Assembly (NCBI GenBank): GCA_012295275.1
Contig: CM022673.1
Location: 18,077,310-18,141,309, forward strand
Length of the DNA: 64,000 nt
Source: Chrysomallon squamiferum
Taxonomy: Eukaryota; Mollusca; Gastropoda; Neomphalida; Peltospiridae
Direction of reading: 5' to 3'
Under the pieces are notes generated by a model, which was not told the DNA's origin, did not search any database, and was given only the letters and a program-made list of their open reading frames with translations. Below, piece by piece: positions 24,051 to 37,075 of the stretch; within the stretch, counting starts at the first letter, position 1, and the number at the start of each line of letters is the position of its first letter. A program made the position numbers and the translations under genes.

Positions 24051-24812
24051 TTAACTCTATGTTTTTCTGGACGTTTGCTTATTGGTTTTGAATCACATTG
24101 TCTTAGATAAGTATAATTTGTTGATTATGATAAAATATTATGTCTTCTTAATTACTTATCCGGCTGTGAGACTACTTATAACCTGACAGCGTGTCCCCCT
24201 GTATTAAAACTGTTACCCATTTGTCTGAAAGCCCTGGTACTTTTCTCGCGTTGAAAACTTTATTTAAAATACATATATAAGGGAAAGATTACGAGGTTGC
24301 GTGTAAATACAGGGACACAGAAAAAAGCAAAAGAATAAAAATGGACTTTGAAGCTACGTACAGTAGTTCATTTACTCATATCATATATATAAAGCACTGA
24401 CAACATTTAGCATTATACATAACACAACGTAATATTTCTATACACGTTTTTTTTCTTGCTTTTTTTTTTTTTTTTTTTTAACATGAGTTGATTTATCTGA
24501 AAATAATGTCTTAGTCATATGAACGAGAAACACTCGACTTATTCCTGTCTCACAGAACAGTGCGAAAGGCTTGACCACGTCTGATAGAACAAAGTATCCT
24601 TTCTGACCACTTTGACTAATCACAATGCTAAGGTTTATCTAAAAAACATTTTGCAAATTTAAATATTAAAATTACATCTATATTGGAAAGATAAACATCA
24701 AAGAGAAAATTTTAAAATTTTGATTGTCATTTTGTCAGTTTTATAGCGAAATATAAAATTATAATTTAGTGGAAAACTGATTCACCGACAGTCACAACTA
24801 AAATACCACAGT

Positions 24813-25029
<217 letters not shown>

Positions 25030-25469
25030 CGTACATACACAAACAAATACATGCCTACATACATATGTAAATCCATAAATACATACATACATATATGCAT
25101 ACGTAAATCTCTAACGGGGTCTTTTATTTCTTTACCTCTGTCTGTCTCTCTGTCTGTATGTGTTTTTCAATGTGTCTGACAGATAAGTGAGACACAGTAG
25201 GGGTTGATTTCTATCACACTCTAAGTGAGGTCGATGTGTGATTAATGTGAACGTCTCTACACCTCGTTCCCTCACCCCACTGACTGATACGCCACACCCC
25301 AGTGAGCATTAAAAAGCCTATTAAAAGACTATAATCTATTAACCTGTGAAGACGTTAAAAATGTCAGGGGTTGGAGAGCGTCTTACACATGTTCTGTAAT
25401 TGATAGCGTTTACATATTGACAGCTATACAGTAAAAATATATTATCAGTCTGTTTTTCTGTTTTTGTGT

Positions 25470-25590
25470 ATGTATGCATGCATGTATTTAGGAATGAATA
25501 TTCTGTCTTATGTACGTCTGCACATAGACAATATTAGGGAACGCACTGACACAGGAGGACAAAGTCCAAAACGACCTCACAAACGTCATA
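25470..25590 (+). repeat. Interspersed family, copy 6
   Basis: Probably the best-preserved start: ATGTATTTAGGAATGAATAT, TCTGTCTTATGTACGTCTGC, ACATAGACAATATTAGGGAA, CGCACTGACACAGGAGGACA, AAGTCC, CCTCACAAACGTCATAA. It lies more than 7 kb from the duplicated region, so it is an independent insertion. Confidence 0.75.
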
Positions 25591-26545
25591 ATCACATAAT
25601 ACTTGTGTTATTGTTTGTGTCAATATATATATACATATGCATAACTCACACACATATACACACAAGTAATGTGAAAACGTACACGTTGTTATGACAACAA
25701 ACTCAATGATTGGGACACAGTTTACTTTGCAGGATCGATCAGTACAATTAATGTAAAGTTAACAGTGAAAAATGAGAATATTTGTTTAACTACACATTGA
25801 TTATGAGCGGCTTACTCCAATACATGTAGTGATTACCAAGTGCAGCGTTCATTGTGGCTCTCTATTTATTATTTATTCACTGTCGACTCGATTTGTATTT
25901 TGAATTCGTGTGTGAATGCGTTATTTGTGAACTCTGTTATTTGTTAGTTAAAAAATAACTCTCTTGTTTTCAGTTATTATGATAAATGTGACGTTTCTTT
26001 TGAAAGGAAACTCCCGAGAGTGAGTTGTGTAAATAACAGAATGTCAATGAGTTTTAAACAGTTTGTTCGAAGAGAAATTCTATCAGCTTATTTTATTTCA
26101 TCCAATGTCCCAGCACGGTCTTTCTTTATTTTTTTGCAGTTAATACATAATTGTTTTTATGTTAGTAGGTAAACAGGTTAGTGAGAAACCTTTACGTTGA
26201 AATCTTATATACTGATATTTATTTCTGATAGTAGTATTAGTAGTGCATTATTACTAGTACTACTGCTACTACTACTACTTCTACTACTAGTTAACAGTTT
26301 ACTTTTACCAAGCATTATATGATAACTATTTTATTTAGAGAAAAACATTTATTTCGTTTTATTATTATGCGTAATACGTTTGTTGTTTACAAACACCAAA
26401 ACGAACACGACACCACATACCATATATATTTCCATTCTGTTACATACATACTAGAAATGCGTATCTGTCGAGATTCGATCCCAGACTCAATGGATGTTAG
26501 AGCTCTCAACAGCAGCTGGTTCTCTAACGTGCTAGTGGTTGGTAG

Positions 26546-26560
26546 GTAGCCAATGGCAAC
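26546..26560 (+). promoter_or_regulatory. RFX X-box-like site
   Basis: GTAGCCAATGGCAAC fits the X-box pattern GTNRCC, 0-3 spacer, RGYAAC. It lies about 1.3 kb upstream of the small two-exon gene. One such match can occur by chance in a 64-kb window. Confidence 0.3.
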
Positions 26561-26774
26561 TAATCTTAAGATCAGCTTACGGTTTTCATTTACAGTCTGT
26601 GTACAGTGTGACATTACACTGAGTGAAAGGGTACACACAACGACACACGATACACCGTTTTATTACACAGGCAGGGTACGTTTGCTTTTAGTCTCTGGCA
26701 CAACCTTTCCTTATACGTTCTCTTTTTCTTTCTTTTTGCATATAAATGCTTATTTTGTATGGTATAAATGATTA

Positions 26775-26820
26775 ATGGTTGTTGTTGTTGTTATTATTAT
26801 TATTATTATTGTCATTGTTG

Positions 26821-26855
<35 letters not shown>

Positions 26856-26949
26856 GTTATTGTTGTTGTTGTTGTTGTGTTTGTAATTCTCGTGTCCTGT
26901 CTGAAATATTCTGCAGCTTGCCTGGCTTCTGTATTTCTTCTACAACTGC

Positions 26950-27008
<59 letters not shown>

Positions 27009-27090
27009 TGATGATGATGATGATGATGATAATAATAATAATAATTATAATAACAACAAAAACAATAACAACAACAACAACAACATATTA
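26775..27090. repeat. Paired TTG/TTA and AAT/GAT/AAC trinucleotide arrays
   Basis: TTA/TTG units at 26775-26878 and AAT, GAT and AAC units at 26951-27090, separated by about 70 bases of unique sequence. The two arms are roughly complementary and could pair as a long imperfect hairpin. Confidence 0.85.
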
Positions 27091-27886
27091 CAATACATTA
27101 CAATACCATATTAACATCACATAGTATATCAAGATAAGTCTACGCAGTACAAAACAAAGAGAAAATAGTCTGATATAATATTTATGAAAACGGAGTACGC
27201 GTACACTAAGAAGAAATGTAATAATAATGAAGCTGTCAAATATCACATTGAAATGTCATTAATTATTGAGAACGTATGACAATGAGAAGTATTAAATATT
27301 AACACGTTATTAATGAACATCACCAGTCTCTTTATGTTGAGCAATACCAGTCTATTATTTCTTTAGTTATTTATTAATGACGTCATTAACACGATGCACG
27401 TATTACCCTGATGGTGCTAAATGCACATGTCTGTGGTCTGAGGTCAAAGTTCACAATTCTCTTATAGTTTGAGCATTGATGAACTTAATGAAAGTTGAAA
27501 TATTTTTCTTGTTTTCTTTGTTCTATTGGAATTGGTCTATTTGAAATGAGTTAATATTTCTGATGTATTTGTTTCTGTTTATGTATGTATATGTGTGTGT
27601 CCATGTGCATGTGTTTTTATGTGTGCGTGTGTTTCTATATGTGTGTATGCATATATGTATATATGTGTGTGCGTGCGTGTGTGTGTGTGAGTGTGTTATG
27701 TCCGTGCATCCCTTAATCTGTTTGTAAGGTTACATTTTTAGATTGCAATATTTATATATATATATATATATATTTATATTTAATTTTTCAGTAGTCTGTG
27801 AATTTACCAGTAGAATATGTATAACTAATTATATCTGTATAAATTTGGAAATAAACTTTTGTTTATGATATAGGCGTGGTTGAAAA

Positions 27887-28136
27887 ATGACTGACAGACG
27901 CCAATCAAGTTCTAGCGAAGCCAGTACAAACTCTCAAGTGGTGCCCGCCCATCACAAATGGATGCCGTATGTAGGACCCGTAGTGTTTACAGGTAGACTG
28001 AGTTTTATGTTTCACAACTGAACGTTTTAATGTTGATTTTAGTAAAATAAAAGGAGAATGTTCTTATTAGTTGATGACGAGAATTAATAGTTTCCAGCAT
28101 ATACACACTTACACACAAATTCAACATATTCATATT

Positions 28137-28194
<58 letters not shown>

Positions 28195-28634
28195 CGGACT
28201 ACATATATACACATACGCACGCACCTACTAAGATACTTATATAGGCATACATACATTCATATTCACACACATACACCAATCCACACATACAAACACACAC
28301 ACAGACGTACACACGCACACACACAGACGTACATACGAACACACCCTCCGATTTAATCCACACCTCGCCACCACATCCAGAAAGCTCGTAATCCAAACCT
28401 CTGACTAATCTACGGTTTATCTCTTCACAGGTCCAAGCGGATTACGTGATTACCGAGCGACGACATTTGACAACTACCAGGCGATAGGAATCGGACAGAG
28501 ATCCCCGGAGTCCACTGGGGGTGTCCTACATCAACAGAACCGCCCCCGGGCAGATGTTTCAGAAAGCGAAAAACGGACAGATTGGTGAAATAGGCTGGGA
28601 GTACGAGACATTCAGACTCGTGAAGGGAATTTAA
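27887..28634 (+). CDS. Small two-exon gene of unknown function, apparent 1-nt frameshift in exon 2
   Basis: Exon 1 follows an acceptor (TATAG at 27869-27873). Its ATG at 27887 starts MTDRRQSSSSEASTNSQ, then VPAHHKWMPYVGPVVFTG, ending at 27992 before GTAGAC. Exon 2 begins at 28431 after TCTCTTCACAG and continues PSGLRDYRATTFDNYQAIG. Read as given, the frame stops at 28586-28588 after 87 codons. If the run of five G at 28517-28521 had four, the frame would continue with Tyr/Gly-rich, protein-like sequence (GQMFQKAKNGQIGEIGWEYE) to TAA at 28632, about 102 residues. I do not recognise the family. It has no signal peptide or membrane segment, and its size and Tyr/Gly/Pro-rich character resemble small microtubule-associated ciliary proteins only loosely. 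ATTAAA at 28719 could be the poly-A signal. A 5' non-coding exon must lie upstream. Confidence 0.7.
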
Positions 28635-28718
28635 ACTGTGATGTGAAACCGAGAACAGCGTGTTGTCTTTAAATCATTCTTTATTTTTATCAGCTGCCAT
28701 CTGTAAATTTGTGTAAAT

Positions 28719-28724
28719 ATTAAA
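28719..28724 (+). terminator. Candidate polyadenylation signal ATTAAA
   Basis: ATTAAA lies 85 bases past the downstream TAA of the small gene and is followed by GT-rich sequence (TTGTGTTTTGTGTTAGTG, from 28748). Confidence 0.45.
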
Positions 28725-28960
28725 GTATTACAAAGCGAGGTAATCAATTGTGTTTTGTGTTAGTGTATATTTTATACATTATTTTAGTCCTTTTATACTT
28801 ATTCGCGTAAGGTTGCTGGCTTTAGAAAACTCGGGTAATGTTACCAGTCAAATAGTGAATCAGTTTTCACATTACAAATTTCATACTGCTTTAGTCAGTA
28901 AATGTTAATGTTAAAATATATGATGATTCGGAAAATATAAAACAAATCTATATAAGTGTC

Positions 28961-29091
<131 letters not shown>

Positions 29092-30119
29092 ACAGCACTG
29101 TATGTTAGGTAATACAACTTTCAAGGTACACTGTATTTAATTACAGTCGATGCAAAAAAAAAAAAAAAAAAAAAAGGTCGGAGAAATGTAAAGTCCAAAG
29201 GGAGCGGAATCCATGTTCGAATTCATAGATTTGTATGTATAAATAACAAAGTAAATCATCCGTGACCATTGTTTTTTTTATATTAATCGTTTATCGGCAG
29301 ATATATAGATTTCATAGATAATTCTATTGCTAAGTGCTTTTATATTAAGTAGTGTTCAATGTACGTATACTTGTCAAATGAGTTGGGGAACACCAGACTT
29401 TTAATAAATAGAAAAATAATAAAAAAATGAAAATACACAATGTAATAATAAATGAAATAAATTAATGAATAAATGAATGAATGGATGGATGGATGGATGA
29501 ATGAATCATTAAATAAATAAACAAATAAAACACGAAATCAATTTAGATGATTTAAATATTTATTTAATTGTTTGTTTGTTTGTTTATTTATTTGTTTATT
29601 TATTTATTTTGTCTTCATAATTCACTATTGTTTAATTCATTAGACAGTAGATTAATTGACATACACCAGTATAAGCAGTCAATACTATTAAAACAAAACA
29701 TTTTTACTTGATTCCTCATTTACAGACAAGACCACCTCAGTAATGAGATGATAATAATAATGATGATGATAATGATGATGATAATGATGACAATAATGAT
29801 AATAATAATGGTTACGATGAATAACGAGACGACGATGATTATGATAACACTAATAAATAAATAAATAAATAAATAAATAAAAAGTTCAAGGTAATTCATA
29901 CTCCCCTAGCACCATTTTCGCTGCATACAAAAACTCTCGGGAATGGTCACGTGACATTTGAAAAATTTAAGTGATTGCTTGGCTGGGCTAACTGTTACCA
30001 TAAAAAGACTGTACACAACACAAAACAAACAAACTTGACCTTAATCTACAATGAAAGTTCTATACGTGCTCTTTAATCCAATCGTACTCACACACACACG
30101 CACAATCACTCACATAAAC

Positions 30120-30122
30120 TCG

Positions 30123-30153
<31 letters not shown>

Positions 30154-30154
30154 G

Positions 30155-30209
<55 letters not shown>

Positions 30210-30290
30210 TCACGCTGTATTTAAATCAAACAAAACGGCATAAGTAGGCTCAATACAACCAGCTGGAATAGCTGTATAATAATAATAATC

Positions 30291-30363
<73 letters not shown>

Positions 30364-30425
30364 TGATGATGATGTTGATGATGATGATGATGATTATGAT
30401 AATAATAATGATGATGATGATAAAA
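30120..30425. repeat. AC then AAT/GAT microsatellites
   Basis: AC units (about 30120-30205), a short unique spacer, then AAT units (about 30277-30360) turning into GAT units (30361-30421). Confidence 0.9.
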
Positions 30426-31278
30426 GAAAGAAAGAAAAAAGAAAAAAAAACACATTTTATAGATAGATTTTTATTAACTGAAATAATTTTAAATTTATAC
30501 ACAAATATGTATTGTTCAAAATCATTATCACTGAAGGCAATAACAAAGTATGCATACAATCAATACATGAATGATTTAGTAGAAGAAGAATTTCGTTTTC
30601 ATTTACGCCTAAATGATTACTTATGAGCCAGGTCTGCTCGTGCACATCCGAGCTTGCGTATTGTTTATCAAAATATTTAAAAAAAGAAAGAAAACAAAAC
30701 AAAAGATTTAGATATAAATTTTTAAAACGTAAGAAATGACGCTTGAAAATCCACCGTATTACTAAAATTATTAGACAAAGAAGATTTCGCATATTAAAAA
30801 AGTTATTATTCAAATATCTTAAAAACATTTTATATACAATTACTTTTTTTTTTTTTAGAACATAACGGCTATAATGAATTTTGGATTTAGTTTGGCAATA
30901 ATGAAGTTCAATAATAAAAAGAAAAATGAAAAAAAAAAAAAAATAATAGAAATAAAAAGTAAAAAGTAAAAACAATAATAATGATAATTTTAATATTATA
31001 ATTATTATCATAATAATAGAGAAAATGATGATGATGATGATGAAAATAATAATAATAATAATAGTAATGATAATGATGATAATTATAATAATAATAAAAA
31101 TAAAAATAAAAAAGGAAAAAGGTAGTCTCGGTGACTTGTCATAATTAGTAATTCAAACTTTATTATTAACAAAGGTTGGAAACATGGCGACTCGAGATAC
31201 TACCAGATGTAATTCTTGTTCATTAAAAGTAAATTAATAATAATAAATCTTTATTTTTAATTTTTTTAAAGTATAATA

Positions 31279-31346
<68 letters not shown>

Positions 31347-31974
31347 GTGATAATGATAATAATGATAATATACCGAAATACAATTAAATTAAAAGAACAA
31401 ACGTATTTAAAAATGATCAGTGTTGTGAACTTTAATTTCAATAATTTAACAATTAATGAAGAAAATGATAAAATGAAGTTTTAAGTTTTATGTTTGAGTA
31501 AGTTTATAAACATGACTGCGGTTCACACGTCACAGCACTATTCAGCTGTCAATCAATAGCTATACAGGTCACGTTATCTAATCACGTGATAGTCATTGCC
31601 ACTTCAGTTTATTGTTGTCTGCATTCAAACACTTACCACCAAACACATTATCTTTGTTCAGAATCGTCTATCATTGAGCAAATCTTCGAAAAACTGTGTT
31701 AATAACGACATGAATGTGAAATAGTTTTTTCAGCATCCGTAGAATATAAATGTGTATCTCTTATACATTTCTTATATGTATTTCTGATATACAATACTTA
31801 TATGTATGTCAGTCATAGACTAGTAATGTTAGTGTCTTTACGATGCAGTTCTCTTGTTAATAATATAACTGTAATATCACTGTCTGTAAATAAAGCGGCT
31901 GTATCACTAACCATATAATTTACTTAAAAATCCAAATAATATTACTTCTGGTCATTATCTAAGTAAGGTCAGCG

Positions 31975-32095
31975 CTATATCGTTATTCATATAACATATG
32001 TGTTATAGAATTCGTTATACTGTTATTGATATAACATACATGTTATAGAATTTATTATATCATTATTCATATAACACAACTGTTATATAACTGAT
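31975..32095. repeat. Three 40-bp units with an internal palindrome
   Basis: Each unit contains TTATTSATATAACA followed by TGTTATA, so ATAACA pairs with TGTTAT around a 4-base loop. The block ends about 100 bases from the stop codon of the zinc-finger gene, so it may lie within its 3' untranslated region. Confidence 0.8.
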
Positions 32096-32191
32096 CATCA
32101 ACATCCATGTATTGCCATATAAACATTCACATCCTCTGTTGTAAGGACATGTAACAGTTAAAAACTGTAGTAGGATATCGAGTACGTGGAG

Positions 32192-33976
32192 TCAGTAATG
32201 AAGAACGTGTGAGGAGAAGTCGAGGCGGTTGCCACAAACTCGGCCGCACGCGTTGCACTGCCACGGGTCGTTGACGTTGTGTAGTCCCATGTGCAGCTGG
32301 TACAACGTCCGGTCGAGGTAGACAATCTCACAAAACTTACAGTACGACAGATCCTTTCCTTTCAGATTCAGCATCTCAGCGATCCTTTGATTGGGGTTTG
32401 ACGAGCCGCTGCTGTATGATGTCGTGTTGTTGACGACGTCGGATTTGGCGGTACTCTCGGGTACATGTTTCTTCTCCGGTTGTCGCCAAGGTTTCGGAAC
32501 AAGTCGGAAGCCGTACGGCAGTTTGCGCATGGGAAATCGCGATTTTCTCATCCTGTTTAAGATGAACGACTGAGGTTCCCGTGAGACAACTCTCACTGGC
32601 GTGACTCCACTCGTCGTTTCTCTTCCGACCACGGCGCAGTCTGTAGACTTCGGTCTGTGTAGTTTGTTTGTCTCGGACGATCCAGCGATATGAGTTATCT
32701 CCTGAGCATGAAGCATGGCGGCGCCACTGTCTGCCGAAACAGCGCGCTGCTGCGGCGAAACAGCCGCGTTTAACACGCTGGCTTTACTAACCCCCTCCTG
32801 ACTTCTTTCCACAGCAGTCTGACCAGCTGAGACAGCGTTATTGCCATCACTCTGTTTGCATACAGCGGCGACGTCATCATTACTTTTTGACACAGACTGT
32901 TTGTGACTGTTTGACGACGTGGTGCTCTTACCTCGCGGTGAATTCAAACTCAGGTCCAAGCCTTGGTCCAACGACGGCGTCGTCGACAAGCTGTTCGAAT
33001 CAGGCGAAGCATCAACGTCAAATCTTGTATTTGAACTCGTCAGTAGCTGATTCTGTTGTAACGGGTCAGGGGTCACGTTGTGGACTAGGTAAGGATCCGG
33101 AGAGCTGCCCAGACCCGTCACTGGACTGGAGTAGATGACAGCCCACCTCTGTGGCTTATCCTGCTGAGACGAGTCCTGGGTGTGGTACATGGCGTGCATG
33201 GCCAGCGTGTCTTTGTTGGAGAACACCTCCCCACACTGGTGACAGGCCAGCATCTGACGCGAGTCTGAACAACCACTAATAAACTCTGGCATCAACCCTT
33301 TGTACTCTGAAAACGCTTTATTGTTTTCCTTTGTTACATCGTTTATGTTATATATTCCTTCGCTGATTTTAACATTTTTATTTACCTGTCCAGTTGAGAT
33401 GTCTCCAACTGATGTACGTGATTCAACATCAGTTCCTAACACGTGTGCACGTGCTTTGCAGTTTTCATCTTTTGCTCTCATGAGCATGTGCATGGCGTAC
33501 GTGTCGCGACTTCCAAACACTGTGTGGCAGAGGTCACACTTAAACAACGAGTCCTCGAACCCGTTCTTCCTGCAGTATGAAGATGAAACCTGACCAACAT
33601 CAGCAGACGAAATTCTTCTTTTAATCGGGTCAAAGCCCAGTCTGTGTATGACTCCGTGACCACGAAATGCACGAGCAGATTTGAAACGGGCGTTGCAGAT
33701 AGTACACTCGTGTTTGAATTCCCCGTCACAGCCATTGGCGGCAAACTGGCTGTCCGGCCTCGTGTCGTCTGACTGGGGTGAGCTCGACTCGTGCTCACAC
33801 CGGCTGATAATACTCATCACGTGAAGCATCTCCTCTTGGTTTATAGGCTTGGAGTTGTCTCCCTTTAAAGCAGTCACGTGATCGCTGCTTCCGTAATCGC
33901 CATTTTTGTCCTCCGCGTCAAAACTGTCGAGAGGTTCTTGTTTAATATTAGCCACAGACATTTTACTTCGGTCCAC
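32192..33976 (-). CDS. C2H2 zinc-finger protein with Ikaros/Hunchback-type C-terminal finger pair
   Basis: Single open frame of 594 residues, probably a nuclear DNA-binding regulator. Fingers: C91-C94-H107-H111 (classical CX2CX12HX3H), C147-C150-H163-C173 (atypical C2HC), C245-C248-H261-H265, and a C-terminal pair C546-C549-H562-H566 and C574-C577-H590-H593. The last pair, with YQLHMGLHNVNDPWQCNACG and FSSH, resembles the dimerisation fingers of Ikaros and Hunchback (LYTIHMG.H...D.F.CN.CG in those families). The final finger is cut short, with an HX2H end. Residues 11-14 (IKQE) fit a SUMO-acceptor motif, and GLDLSL at about 339 resembles a CtBP-binding PxDLS motif. The middle (about 280-530) is Ser/Gln-rich and probably disordered. 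Base composition is clearly more GC-rich than the flanks. The ATG is the first of the frame, and the stop at 32192-32194 is clean. Orthology to a named gene is not claimed. Confidence 0.88.
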   Translation of the reverse strand: MDRSKMSVANIKQEPLDSFDAEDKNGDYGSSDHVTALKGDNSKPINQEEMLHVMSIISRCEHESSSPQSDDTRPDSQFAANGCDGEFKHECTICNARFKSARAFRGHGVIHRLGFDPIKRRISSADVGQVSSSYCRKNGFEDSLFKCDLCHTVFGSRDTYAMHMLMRAKDENCKARAHVLGTDVESRTSVGDISTGQVNKNVKISEGIYNINDVTKENNKAFSEYKGLMPEFISGCSDSRQMLACHQCGEVFSNKDTLAMHAMYHTQDSSQQDKPQRWAVIYSSPVTGLGSSPDPYLVHNVTPDPLQQNQLLTSSNTRFDVDASPDSNSLSTTPSLDQGLDLSLNSPRGKSTTSSNSHKQSVSKSNDDVAAVCKQSDGNNAVSAGQTAVERSQEGVSKASVLNAAVSPQQRAVSADSGAAMLHAQEITHIAGSSETNKLHRPKSTDCAVVGRETTSGVTPVRVVSREPQSFILNRMRKSRFPMRKLPYGFRLVPKPWRQPEKKHVPESTAKSDVVNNTTSYSSGSSNPNQRIAEMLNLKGKDLSYCKFCEIVYLDRTLYQLHMGLHNVNDPWQCNACGRVCGNRLDFSSHVLHY

Positions 33977-36900
33977 TTTAAACAGTAAAACAGCTTACGT
34001 AAATAACTTATTCGTTTTAACAGTTATAAACTTTCAGTAAAAATGTACACACGACATGCTCAGAACACAGACAACATACATAATTAAACACCTGTACTAT
34101 TCCTGAACTCCTCGCAAGTTCACCATCGTTTAATCCTGAACCACAGTTTGTTTCGATCATTCCAAGAAAAAAAAAATCCATGCACTTGAAATACACGAGT
34201 AATTATTCCATATAAAAGAGAGCTGAAGAACAATAACAACAGTCGTATTAAACATTAAGCAAGAGTTCACGTTATTTCCTCGTTTTGAAGATTTCGTTTT
34301 GGAAATGTCAGAAATTTGACTGTTTGCGGAATGCACGGCCGTGCGACTGGCGCAGTGGACAACGTATCAGAACGGTAAACGGAGGCGATAAAACAATACT
34401 TCGTCATCTTGCTTCTTCATCTATTATTTACACGCGTTCCGGGAGGCTGCTGAATTATTAATGCAGCAGAATATTTAAACAAGCTTGATTCAGAATTTCG
34501 CCTAGAAATTGCCGAGTTTTTGTCAATAATTGATCAGCGCGTCAGACTAAGGTTGGTCACTAAATTGAAAAACGCCAATTTGCCCGAAAGCTTCAGCTGA
34601 AACGCGTTGTCCTGTCTACTCGACTATGACTGCGCTGGGGAGAAATTATATACGCGATATGCTTAATAATTTACGGCGTTATTTCATATGGAAAATTTAG
34701 AACATATGCGAATAATGGAGCGACCTCCGGTAAGCTGCGTTTAACTTGGGCGATGTGTAAACAGAACCAACAATCAATACAATAACAGATTGGAAAACGC
34801 TTTATGCATTGTAGGTGTCGATCGAATTCGCTGAATATTCGATATTTGTCAAGACACACGTTATAAGATATCATTAATATGTAATAAGAACTTAGCTTTG
34901 AACATCCCCGCAGCGACACATTTCAATACATATTTGATCAGTCGATCGAATTTATTAACTCGCTACATGTAGATTTATTTATATGCGTGTGTGTTTAGGT
35001 ATATACATTTTTTATTTATGTGTTTTACGTATCTATGTTTTATGTATGTAGTGTGTTTATGCATTATGTATGATTTTATCTGCATACGTACGTTAATGTG
35101 CGTGCTTGCATGCATGCATGTTTATATATATATATATATATATAAATATATATAAATGACATTTGTAATGTATTTATAATAATTACACATATATATCTAG
35201 GTAGTGTCTGGTTACCTGTGATTACATTTGTGTATATTCATTCTAAATAAATTATGCTGAAAACTTATGAAAGTTCTCTAAAATATCGATCAGTCAGTAG
35301 ATAAATAAATACTGAACTCCCAGTATTTAACTTCTACTATTACTACAACAGTAACACTAACCACAACTACTACTGATTATATTCTACAGCAATAACTACT
35401 ACAAATAAACAACTAAAATGAAAATAGAATTATTCGTGCAAAAATTATTTGCGAATATTATGTTTTCTTTTAAAATAATTCTGTCTGTATATTGCACCTA
35501 ATCAGTCTCCTGCTGATTAGGAACGGGAAAAACATTTTGCTGAGGAGTCTGAGACGCCATTTTGTGAAAATAATATAAAGCATGAGCTATTAAAGCAGCC
35601 ATCTTTAATTTGATAAAGTTTCTCTACACACTATTTTCAGTAGGCTGATGATAATAAATTATTTAAACTGTGAAACAAGAGAAAGGAAAATAAATTAGTT
35701 GTGCAGCAAATTTTCTACATGTAACAAAAAGTGACATACGGAGACAACGAGGCAGTCGAATATTAATACCGAAATATTAAATATTAATAACTTTATGTTA
35801 ATATTTAATATGACCATATTGTACCAAAGCTTAATAATGAGGAATGTATTAAATATGTATCAGTATTACCGTATTTCACAGGGCGGATCAAAGGTTTTCA
35901 CAAAGGGAGGAGGCGCTGTTTAACATGAAAAGTCTGCAGTGATAAACAATCAGCAGGTGTAAGAGAAACGTGCGAAGGGGCGCGCTGCGTGATCCGCGCT
36001 TGCTTGTTTTTATACAATATTTACTGAACTCGTCTTAATAAACTAATTTTAACTTCAACATTTCTTCTCAACTGAATCAGAAGTGACGTCATGATTGAGC
36101 GATTTGTCTGAAGTTAATTATCACTCGAGTTAGCAGCACGTTTCAGGGGGAGTTGAGAACGGAAGTTTTAAAATTACATTTACGTCCGTTCTTTACGTTT
36201 CAGTTTTACGTTTGTTTAGTTATTTTTAAATGAGAGTTAAAAAGTAAAAATAAGTAAAGTAATAAATAAATAATAATAATGTAATAAAATAATATACATA
36301 ACTAACTAAGTAAGTAAGTAAGTAAGTAAATAAATAACGAAATGAAAGAAGAAATGTAAATAAAAAATGTCTGCCCCTCCCAAGAAAACGGGACGCCGGA
36401 AACAAGGAAAACAAAAGAATAACAAATAGATTAAAATGAAAGAAAAGGAATCTCAAATAATGTTTTATAGTGTCTACATATAACATCTCAGCATGTAATA
36501 TTATCATTTAAGAAAAAAAAAAATTTATATATTGTTTATATCAGAGTTTGTGAGTTTTCAGTTTACTTTTGTTTATGAAATCCATAAAAAAGATATGTAT
36601 AATTCCTACCATCCTACTTACATACATTGTTACATTCATATATATATATCCATACATGCACCATTATATACATATATACTTACATACATGCGTTATTACC
36701 AATACTTTCAAAAATATATAGATACATACGTACGCACTTAATTATAGACATAAACACCCGTTCATGCTACTACAACTACTACTACCCCTACTATTACTTC
36801 AACTTTTGCTACTATCATTAAGATTATAGCAGCTGTTGTTATTATTATAATTATAATTGCTATTATTATTATTGTTGCTGTTGTTGTTATATAAAGGTAA

Positions 36901-37061
36901 TACTTTAAATAAAGACAAACGTATTTTAAAAATGCAGGAAGTATCAGATGAAAAAGTATATAATTATAATTATAATAAACAAACAGATAAATAAATAAAT
37001 AAATAAATAAATATATCAATAAAAAAGTAGATAAATAAATCCTTGTAGTAATATTGTAGTG

Positions 37062-37075
37062 GTATCCATGGAAAC
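37062..37075 (+). promoter_or_regulatory. RFX X-box-like site
   Basis: GTATCCATGGAAAC, a partial match to the palindromic X-box GTTGCCATGGCAAC. No adjacent gene was recognised. Confidence 0.2.

Noticed and set aside
26440-26560. tRNA-like or SINE-like element (B-box-like GGGATCGAATCTCG on the minus strand, also GCGATCGAATCC at 58866)
   Set aside because: No matching A-box at the right distance and no cloverleaf. A 7-bp GTTAGAG/CTCTAAC stem alone is not enough.
30221-31441. Ile/Tyr-rich membrane-like frames on the minus strand
   Set aside because: AAT/GAT trinucleotide arrays and AT-rich DNA mimic hydrophobic peptides. No family motif.
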